Below, in pieces: positions 1-5,411 of a stretch of 6,195 nucleotides of DNA. Position 1 is the stretch's first letter; the number at the start of each line of letters is the position of its first letter. The DNA is taken from contig SFMO01000195.1 in the NCBI GenBank assembly GCA_004554385.1, forward strand, positions 1 to 6,195, read 5' to 3'. This DNA comes from Ruminococcus flavefaciens. Lineage in GTDB: Bacteria; Bacillota; Clostridia; Oscillospirales; Ruminococcaceae. The notes under the pieces are model-generated. The model did no database searches, was not told where the DNA came from, and saw only the letters and a list, made by a program, of their open reading frames with translations. A program made the translations under genes and the position numbers.

Positions 1-1184
1 GAAACAAGTACGACGGAAATGAGTGCTACAGGATAAGTTGCTGCATATGCAGACGCAACATTTTCCGTACCTGCTGTACTTATGAGCGTTCCAAGTGCAG
101 GTGTAGATGTCATACCGCCAGTAATAGAACCAAGATTGTTGAGAAGGCTCAGCTTTAACACATACTTTGCGAAAAGGAAACCGATTATCATTGGCACTAC
201 TGTCATTATCGTTCCGTAGACAAAATACAGGGCATCGAAGTACTGAACAAATTTAGCACCGCCAGAGACTCCTGCACCGATAAGGAAAAACATAAGTCCG
301 AGTTCACGGAAAACCTTCAGAGTAGAATCCTTTGGCATAACAGAAAACTTTCCGATATGTCCGAAGTGTCCCATAATCAGTGAAACCAGCAGACATCCTC
401 CCGTTGTTGAGAGTGAAAAATTGCCGAACTTGAAGGAACCGATAATTATTCCGAAAAACGCTGCCATAGCGAAAGGCATTATGCCAAAGCTATCCATTTC
501 GATAAGTTTGAACATTTTTTTCTCTTTTCCTTCTTTTGAGGAAGAAGGTGCAAGAAGCTCCCTTTCCTTTGCCATATCCGCTTTTGTAAGTTTTGGAATG
601 ATCTGAACAAAGAGAACAACACCAATAACTCCGAATATATAAGCAATCGCATATCCGACAGAAACAATACTCTGAAGCTCATCGCTTCCGACTGCGTCTT
701 TAGCTGCAGAAAAACCCGGAGTACTTGTAAGTGCACCGGAAAGAATTCCTGTAAGCATAGCAGTAAATTCTTCATTTGAAAGATCAGTAAAGTTTCTGCC
801 AACAAGAATACATCCCGCACAGGCAAGTCCGCCGCTGAAAATAATGATTATTGCAAGTATAACATAGGATTTGAAGTTTCTCTTGAAGTTTCCAAAGAAA
901 TTCGGACCCGCAATAAAACCGACTGCTGTTACGAAAAGTATAAGGCCAAGATTATCAACGATCTTTAGGGCATTACCGACAAAATCAGTATTGATCTCTG
1001 CGGAAAGCTCCTTATAGAAAATACAGCCGTATATAAGCGCAACAATAAATACACCTGCCGTACCAAGTGAGATGCCTTTTATAGTTATTCTGCCAAGTAT
1101 ATATCCAAGTGCTGCTATGGCAATAACTGACAGCATAAGAAAGGAAACGCCATGAATTGACAGTATCCCATTAAACATATCCAT
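1..1184 (-). CDS. Aspartate:alanine exchanger (AspT/YidE/SucE) family membrane antiporter, 3'-truncated
   Basis: An open frame begins at an ATG at 1184 and runs off the window edge after 394 codons. The protein is very hydrophobic, with many predicted membrane segments. It is built from two related halves, each with the family's signature: GALTSTPGFSAA at about residues 150-161 and GGMTSTPALGTL at about 356-367. A charged, hydrophilic linker (about 197-230, rich in Lys, Glu and Ser) joins the halves. Many relatives carry two RCK_C/TrkA-C regulatory domains there; this protein has none. The second signature lies close to the C-terminus in relatives, so probably only a few residues are missing. 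Known family members exchange aspartate for alanine (AspT) or export succinate (SucE of Corynebacterium). Lying just after a fumarate reductase operon, a C4-dicarboxylate role such as succinate export is plausible, but the substrate is inferred. Another ATG two codons downstream is possible; the ribosome-binding site is weak (AAGTGA). Confidence 0.85.
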   Translation of the reverse strand, partial: MDMFNGILSIHGVSFLMLSVIAIAALGYILGRITIKGISLGTAGVFIVALIYGCIFYKELSAEINTDFVGNALKIVDNLGLILFVTAVGFIAGPNFFGNFKRNFKSYVILAIIIIFSGGLACAGCILVGRNFTDLSNEEFTAMLTGILSGALTSTPGFSAAKDAVGSDELQSIVSVGYAIAYIFGVIGVVLFVQIIPKLTKADMAKERELLAPSSSKEGKEKKMFKLIEMDSFGIMPFAMAAFFGIIIGSFKFGNFSLSTTGGCLLVSLIMGHFGHIGKFSVMPKDSTLKVFRELGLMFFLIGAGVSGGAKFVQYFDALYFVYGTIMTVVPMIIGFLFAKYVLKLSLLNNLGSITGGMTSTPALGTLISTAGTENVASAYAATYPVALISVVLV

Positions 1185-1200
1185 GATTTATCACTTAACT

Positions 1201-1213
1201 TTCTTTTATTATA
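1201..1213 (-). promoter_or_regulatory. Candidate extended -10 promoter for the exchanger gene
   Basis: On the minus strand a perfect TATAAT lies at 1213-1208, preceded by TGT, which gives the extended -10 form TGnTATAAT. No good -35 box is found at 17-19 bases upstream (TCAAAA, GTCAAA, TGTCAA). A start about seven bases downstream, near 1201, would leave a leader of only about 17 bases before the ATG at 1184. This could give the transporter its own transcription separate from the reductase operon. The region is AT-rich, so a chance match is possible. Confidence 0.4.
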
Positions 1214-1222
1214 ACATATTTA

Positions 1223-1261
1223 GGGGACGCTTTTGACAGCGTCCCTCATTTTTATTTTTTT
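1223..1261. terminator. GC-rich hairpin with T-tract between flavoprotein and exchanger genes
   Basis: GGGACGC at 1224-1230 pairs perfectly with GCGTCCC at 1239-1245 around an eight-base loop, and a G-T pair at 1223/1246 can extend the stem. The run of T (T5-A-T7, 1249-1261) follows the stem on the plus strand and partly consists of the last Lys codons and stop of the flavoprotein gene. On the minus strand, the direction of all genes here, the stem is followed by TAAATATGTTAT, a poor U-tract. By shape it is a textbook intrinsic terminator for plus-strand transcripts. For the operon it may act only as a weak terminator or as a 3'-end stabilising hairpin. Confidence 0.55.
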
Positions 1262-2853
1262 CTTGCATAGTGTGGGAGAAGCATAGGTGAAGCAATTTCA
1301 CTTGCAGCACCTGAAGCTTCGAGCTCTTTATTGAATTTCTCAATGTGAGCAAGAGTGAGTTTTTCGGGAGCAGCGGTATCCTTAGCCTTTGCAGCTGCGT
1401 ATATACCGGCATTTCTGCCGAAAACTATAACATCGAGAAGTGAATTTCCCATAAGGCGGTTACGTCCGTGGATACCACCTGCAACTTCGCCCGCTGCGTA
1501 AAGGTTCTCTACGCCTGTAGCACAGTCATCGGAAATATCAAGTCCGCCGTTCTGATAATGAAGTGTAGGATAAACAAGGATAGGCTCCTTGCGGATATCA
1601 ATGCCGTATTTACCGAACATTCTCATCATTGCAGGTATACGCTTCTCAATAGTTCCTTCACCGTGAATGAGCTCGATCATTGGGGTATCAAGCCATATTG
1701 CTTTTCCGAGATTAGTCTCGATACCTTTATCACGTGCTGTACACTCACGGATTATAGAAGCTGCTGTTACATCACGGGTCTCAAGAGGATGCATGAAAAC
1801 ATCTCCGTCTATATTTACAAGCTTTGCGCCAAGGGAACGAACCTTCTCAGTAACAAGTGCACCGAAAATCTGCTCAGGATAGCCTGTGCCTGTAGGATGA
1901 TACTGGAGAGTATCAGCATAAAGAAGCTTTGCACCTACACGATATCCGAGGATAAGTCCGTCAGCCGTTGCTCCATAGTGGTTGGATGTCGGGAAGCCCT
2001 GATAGTGAAGGCGACCTGCACCGCCTGTAGCGATGATAACCGTCTTTGCCTTAGCAACAAGAAGCTCCTTTGTCTCCATGTTCATAAGAACAGCACCTGC
2101 TGCTTTACCGCTTTCATCAAGAATGATCTCGACAGCGGCAGTAAAATCAATAACCGGTATTCCGCGATTTATGACTTCATCACGGAGAGTTCGCATTATC
2201 TCAGCACCTGAATAGTCCTTTGCAGCGTGCATTCTCTTTCTTGATGTTCCGCCGCCGTGAGTTGTGACCATAGTTCCATCAGGTTCCTTGTCAAATTCAA
2301 CTCCGAGCTTATTGAGCCACTGAATAGCCTCGGGAGCCTTTGTAACAAGCTTCTTGACGAGCTCGGGCTTTGCAGCAAAATGTCCGCCGCCGAATGCATC
2401 AAGGAAATGTATCGCAGGAGAATCATTTGGCTTGTCTGCAGCCTGTATTCCGCCCTCAGCCATCATTGTATTCGCGTCGCCGATACGAAGCTTGGTTACG
2501 ATCATTGTCTTTACGCCTGCTTCGTCAGCCTCTATAGCAGCAGATGCACCTGCACCGCCGCCGCCAATAATGAGTACATCTGTCTCATAGTCAGGAGAAG
2601 AAAGATCAACATCACCGGCGCTTATACGGCTCTTTCCCTGAAGAAGAGCTGCAAGCTGTGTCGGGACTTTATCACCCTTGTTTACACCTGCTGAAAGAAC
2701 TGTAAATTCGTCCTGCTTGTAATCAGGGTGGAAATGAGCGAGGAGATCGTCCTTCTCCTCTGCTGTCATTCTTCTGGGTTCGAGAGCTGCATTTTCTGCT
2801 CTCTTCTGTGCAACTACCTTTGCAAGTTCATTGAGCTTATCTATCTTGTACAT
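1252..2853 (-). CDS. Fumarate reductase/succinate dehydrogenase-type flavoprotein, soluble, non-covalent FAD
   Basis: The 533-residue protein likely reduces fumarate to succinate in the cytoplasm. An FAD-binding Rossmann motif (IIGGGGAGASAA, about 95-106) is followed by MAEGGIQAA (131-139). Residues matching the fumarate reductase active site are H319 (QYHPTG), E336 and R339 with R359 (ETRD; proton delivery), H432 (HYQNGG) and R465 in HGRNRLMGNSLLDV. Flavin-site E455 lies in AAGEVAGG. N128 occupies the position of the histidine that binds FAD covalently in E. coli FrdA (H44), so FAD should be non-covalent. About 88 residues precede the Rossmann motif, where FrdA has around ten. The start follows GGGGGAG with a 5-base spacer. 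The iron-sulfur partner gene lies 12 bases upstream, and no membrane anchor gene follows. L-aspartate oxidase has similar length and active-site residues, but the iron-sulfur neighbours argue against it. Another unsaturated acid as substrate cannot be excluded. Confidence 0.88.
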   Translation of the reverse strand: MYKIDKLNELAKVVAQKRAENAALEPRRMTAEEKDDLLAHFHPDYKQDEFTVLSAGVNKGDKVPTQLAALLQGKSRISAGDVDLSSPDYETDVLIIGGGGAGASAAIEADEAGVKTMIVTKLRIGDANTMMAEGGIQAADKPNDSPAIHFLDAFGGGHFAAKPELVKKLVTKAPEAIQWLNKLGVEFDKEPDGTMVTTHGGGTSRKRMHAAKDYSGAEIMRTLRDEVINRGIPVIDFTAAVEIILDESGKAAGAVLMNMETKELLVAKAKTVIIATGGAGRLHYQGFPTSNHYGATADGLILGYRVGAKLLYADTLQYHPTGTGYPEQIFGALVTEKVRSLGAKLVNIDGDVFMHPLETRDVTAASIIRECTARDKGIETNLGKAIWLDTPMIELIHGEGTIEKRIPAMMRMFGKYGIDIRKEPILVYPTLHYQNGGLDISDDCATGVENLYAAGEVAGGIHGRNRLMGNSLLDVIVFGRNAGIYAAAKAKDTAAPEKLTLAHIEKFNKELEASGAASEIASPMLLPHYARKK

Positions 2854-2858
2854 ATTCT

Positions 2859-2865
2859 CTCCCCC
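2859..2865 (-). promoter_or_regulatory. Ribosome-binding site of the flavoprotein gene
   Basis: On the minus strand GGGGGAG begins directly after the TAA of the iron-sulfur gene (2868-2866) and ends five bases before the ATG at 2853. It fixes this start and shows that the N-terminal extension of the flavoprotein is translated. Confidence 0.8.
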
Positions 2866-3549
2866 TTACTTCTCGATCTCGCGGTGGTTGTACATATCCT
2901 TGATTTCTTCGATATTGTCAACTGCCTTAGTCATGAGCTCTTCGATCTGCTTATCGAAAATTCCCTCATTTACTTCTTTTACTCTGTCTGAAAGATGTCC
3001 GCACTCAGGAGCGATATACTTTCCGTTGAGTCTTCTTGCAAGCATAGCGACCTGTGGGTGAGAAATACCTGCAGGACATCGTGATGAACATACACCGCAC
3101 ATTACGCAGTCAAAGCTTTCCTCTGCGCACTTCTCATACTCACCTCTCTGAGCATATGCGATATACTGCATAACATTGAGTTCCTGTGTACATGCCTTTG
3201 TACACGCATTACATCCTATACAGCTGTATATCTCAGGATAAAGCTGCATCATTATCTGCTGAGTAGGCTTTATTTCTTCAATATTATATACTCTTTTTTC
3301 AAGAGGGAAAAACGGAAGAGTAGCTATGTACATACCTTCCTGTACTTCGGTCTGACAGGCAAGGCAGCCGTGAAGCTCTATCTCACCCTTTATCCTGTAT
3401 ATTGTCGCACAGGCACCGCAGAAGCCGTTACGGCAGCCGCATCCTCTGACAAGGTCATAGCCTGCATATTCCATTGCTGTCATTATTGTAAGACCTGCAG
3501 GCACTTCATACTTCTTGCCGAACAGGTAAACATTCAACATATTATCCAT
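2866..3549 (-). CDS. Fumarate reductase-type iron-sulfur subunit ([2Fe-2S] plus two [4Fe-4S])
   Basis: This 227-residue protein should carry electrons to the flavoprotein encoded next. Residues 1-80 form a plant-type [2Fe-2S] domain: C39-x4-C44-x2-C47, with C62 or C65 as fourth ligand. The rest holds two classical cluster motifs, C110-x2-C113-x2-C116-x3-C120 and C148-x2-C151-x2-C154-x3-C158-Pro. In the usual ferredoxin arrangement the fourth cysteines cross over, so two [4Fe-4S] clusters are expected. FrdB/SdhB have the same size and N-terminal domain but only one such motif, and they hold a [3Fe-4S] cluster near quinone; the second full motif here is more like HdrC/GlpC-type dicluster domains. 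It lacks the C-terminal CCG domains of methanogen TfrB. The ATG at 3549 follows AAGGAG (3563-3558) by eight bases; an internal ATG three codons later is less well placed. It lies 15 bases after the FlxA-like gene. Confidence 0.87.
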   Translation of the reverse strand: MDNMLNVYLFGKKYEVPAGLTIMTAMEYAGYDLVRGCGCRNGFCGACATIYRIKGEIELHGCLACQTEVQEGMYIATLPFFPLEKRVYNIEEIKPTQQIMMQLYPEIYSCIGCNACTKACTQELNVMQYIAYAQRGEYEKCAEESFDCVMCGVCSSRCPAGISHPQVAMLARRLNGKYIAPECGHLSDRVKEVNEGIFDKQIEELMTKAVDNIEEIKDMYNHREIEK

Positions 3550-3557
3550 GCGAATTT

Positions 3558-3563
3558 CTCCTT
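3558..3563 (-). promoter_or_regulatory. Ribosome-binding site of the iron-sulfur subunit gene
   Basis: On the minus strand AAGGAG lies eight bases before the ATG at 3549, immediately after the stop codon of the preceding gene (3567-3565). It supports the first of two nearby in-frame ATGs as the start. Confidence 0.75.
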
Positions 3564-3564
3564 A

Positions 3565-4392
3565 TTAATATTCGTCTGGCAGTTCACCAAGCTGATCAAA
3601 ACGGAACACAGGTCCGTCCTTGCACACATACTTATTTCCGATGTTACATCGTCCGCACTTACCCACTCCGCACTTCATGCGAAGCTCCATTGTAGTATAT
3701 ACCTGTGTTTCGGTAAATCCGAGCTCTTTAAGACCTGCAAGGGTAAATTTAATCATTATAGGCGGTCCGCATACAAGAACAGTCTTGCTTGTAGAAGGAT
3801 TGAGTTCCTTTACATAGTTCGGCACAAAGCCTACGTGACCGTCCCAGCCATCCTGTGGATTATCTATAGTCAGGTTGACTTCGATATTAGGATCAGCCAT
3901 CCATTCGTCGATGATCTCCTTATAATCAACAAGGTCATCCTTGGATCTTGAACCGTAGATCACCTGAACATCACCGTAGTTTGCACGGTTATCACGTACA
4001 TAATTGATAACCGAACGAAGCGGTGCCAAGCCGATACCGCCTGCGATAAAGAGCAGATCCTTGCCCTTAAGGTCTGTTTCAACAGGAAAAGCATTACCAT
4101 AAGGTCCGCGTATTGTTATCTGCTGACCAACATCCATTGCGTGAAGCCATGTTGTAAGACATCCGCACTTTTTTATACTGAATTCCATGAATTCTTTATT
4201 TGTAGGTGATGAAGTTATTGAAAACATCGCCTCACCGACACCCGGGATAGACAGCATAGCGCACTGTCCCGGCATATGCTCAAATACTTTGCCGCCTTCC
4301 GGGGAAACGACTCTGAAAGTCTTTACATCGGGAGTATCCTGTCTTATATCGGTAACTACTCCAATGTAAGGTATCAATGTATCATTATTCAT
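3565..4392 (-). CDS. FAD/NAD(P)-binding [2Fe-2S] oxidoreductase subunit (FlxA/AsrB/HydG-like)
   Basis: This 275-residue ferredoxin-NADP reductase-type protein should exchange electrons between NAD(P)H and iron-sulfur partners. It has an FAD-binding barrel with PGQ (41-43) and the flavin motif FSITSSP (57-63), an NAD(P) domain with GGIGLAPLRSVI (118-129) and CGPPIMI (208-214), and a C-terminal [2Fe-2S] motif C241-x4-C246-x2-C249-x7-C257. The layout matches anaerobic sulfite reductase AsrB, hydrogenase gamma subunit HydG and FlxA. No sulfite reductase or NiFe hydrogenase gene is visible, and the FlxB- and FlxC-like genes sit directly upstream, so an Flx-type NADH module fits best. NADH versus NADPH use cannot be read from the sequence. 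The start at 4392 shares one base with the preceding stop (TAATG) and follows GGAGGT. A longer frame from 4467 would add 25 residues, all overlapping the previous gene, and was not chosen. Confidence 0.88.
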   Translation of the reverse strand: MNNDTLIPYIGVVTDIRQDTPDVKTFRVVSPEGGKVFEHMPGQCAMLSIPGVGEAMFSITSSPTNKEFMEFSIKKCGCLTTWLHAMDVGQQITIRGPYGNAFPVETDLKGKDLLFIAGGIGLAPLRSVINYVRDNRANYGDVQVIYGSRSKDDLVDYKEIIDEWMADPNIEVNLTIDNPQDGWDGHVGFVPNYVKELNPSTSKTVLVCGPPIMIKFTLAGLKELGFTETQVYTTMELRMKCGVGKCGRCNIGNKYVCKDGPVFRFDQLGELPDEY

Positions 4393-5411
4393 TACTTTAC
4401 CTCCAATGCTTTCATTACCTTGACAATATTCATTGAAATAGGACACTTTGACAGACATCTTCCGCATCCCACACAGCCGAATTCTCCGTTATTGTTTGCA
4501 GGGAAATATACAAGTTTGTGCATAAATCTCTGACGGAAACGTTCAAGCTGAGTTAGTCTCGGATTTCCGTGCGCCATCTTTGTAAAGTCTGAATACATAC
4601 ATGAATCCCAGCAGCGGAAACGCTTTATTCCGTGACCTGTATTGAAATCCTTGATATCATAGCACTGACAGGTAGGACACACAAATGTACAGGTTCCGCA
4701 GCCCAGACAGCTTTCGGAAAGCTCTCCCCACTTTTCTGAACTGAAATATTCATTGAGCTTATCGCCGCCGAAATTATCAGTAGAAAGATTTGCAAGTGGA
4801 AGTTTTTTTAGAATATTTCTTGTATTTTCACGTATAGTCTCAAGCTTTGCAGTATCGCCCTCTTCAAGCAGAGAGGAAACAGAATCGATAAAATTCTTGC
4901 CTTTTTCGTTATGAGCCTCGATAAATAAGCTCTCGCCATCGCTGTAGCAGGCAGCATCGCCTTCAGGGGAAGCTGCATCAATGCCGAATGTACTGCAGAA
5001 ACAGGTCTCTGAAGGTCGTGTACATGCCATTGTTACAACAGTACCGTGTTCACGACGATTCTTGTAATAACTGTCTACAGGCTCGGACAGAAATACCTTG
5101 TCCAGTATTGTAAAGCTTCTTGCGTCACACGCACGAACGCCGAAAATTACAAAATCCTCCGATTCCTGACGTACATCGACTACTTCGATATTCTTGCCTT
5201 CCATTTTGAAGTCAACAAGGTTTTCAGTCTGAGGGAAAAAGAAGTCCTTTGCGCTGCGCAATGTATTGAGAGCGCTGCTGAGCTTCATTCCGCTTTCATA
5301 TTTCTTATATTCAGCTGCACCGTCCTCGCGGTCAACAGGTATATAGAGAGTCTGTGAAGCAGAAATAGCTTCAAAAAGCTTATCAAGCTTATCAAGTGAA
5401 ATCTTCAGCAT
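4392..5411 (-). CDS. [4Fe-4S] electron-transfer subunit (FlxB/AsrA/HydB-like)
   Basis: This 339-residue protein probably links the flavin subunit to the other iron-sulfur subunits. The N-terminal two thirds resemble the AsrA/HydB family, with RACD at 93-96 and further cysteines at C130, C137 and C139 (CFCS). The C-terminal part has two cluster motifs, C235-x2-C238-x2-C241-x3-C245-Pro and C313-x2-C316-x2-C319-x3-C323-Pro. Between them lie C248 and C250 (CQC) and a conserved-looking FRCWDSCMYSDF segment with C267 and C271. The same pairing with a FAD/NAD(P) subunit is known in anaerobic sulfite reductase (AsrAB), archaeal sulfhydrogenase (HydBG) and FlxAB. It overlaps both neighbours by one base (TAATG at each end), so translation is likely coupled and the subunits are probably made in equal amounts. 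GGGGAG lies seven bases before the ATG. The full-length protein shows no missing cluster ligand. Confidence 0.87.
   Translation of the reverse strand: MLKISLDKLDKLFEAISASQTLYIPVDREDGAAEYKKYESGMKLSSALNTLRSAKDFFFPQTENLVDFKMEGKNIEVVDVRQESEDFVIFGVRACDARSFTILDKVFLSEPVDSYYKNRREHGTVVTMACTRPSETCFCSTFGIDAASPEGDAACYSDGESLFIEAHNEKGKNFIDSVSSLLEEGDTAKLETIRENTRNILKKLPLANLSTDNFGGDKLNEYFSSEKWGELSESCLGCGTCTFVCPTCQCYDIKDFNTGHGIKRFRCWDSCMYSDFTKMAHGNPRLTQLERFRQRFMHKLVYFPANNNGEFGCVGCGRCLSKCPISMNIVKVMKALEVK
4399..4404 (-). promoter_or_regulatory. Ribosome-binding site that fixes the FlxA-like start
   Basis: GGAGGT on the minus strand lies inside the last codons of the FlxB-like gene and six bases before the ATG at 4392, which overlaps the TAA stop as TAATG. 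It picks 4392 over the longer in-frame start at 4467. Confidence 0.8.

Noticed and set aside
479..826. A 115-codon minus-strand open frame inside the exchanger gene
   Set aside because: It is in another frame of the exchanger, whose own frame is open from 1184 to the edge with full family signatures; no frameshift is needed.
1468..2211. A 247-codon plus-strand open frame antisense to the flavoprotein gene
   Set aside because: It mirrors a gene with clear family motifs, has a low-complexity, Cys- and Ser-rich composition and no recognisable domain. It is a shadow frame.
1252..2853. L-aspartate oxidase (NadB)
   Set aside because: Length and non-covalent FAD fit, but the gene follows a dedicated iron-sulfur subunit and an NADH module, with no nadA or nadC nearby, and has an N-terminal extension not usual in NadB.
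3370..3951. A 193-codon plus-strand open frame spanning the iron-sulfur and FlxA-like genes
   Set aside because: It crosses two real antisense genes and their junction, shows no domain or ribosome-binding site, and is best explained by chance.
4393..4467. A longer FlxA-like protein starting at 4467 with 25 extra residues
   Set aside because: The extra residues lie entirely inside the FlxB-like gene, and the ATG at 4392 has a strong GGAGGT site and a TAATG overlap like the junction before it.
5378..5395. Two tandem copies of the 9-base unit GCTTATCAA
   Set aside because: They simply encode the repeated LDK residues at the start of the FlxB-like protein, in frame; two copies are too few to suggest a functional repeat.
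3565..5411. Anaerobic sulfite reductase (AsrAB) or sulfhydrogenase (HydBG) subunits
   Set aside because: The folds match, but neither an AsrC sirohaem subunit nor NiFe hydrogenase subunits are in the window. The FlxC-like and fumarate reductase-type neighbours point to an Flx-type module.
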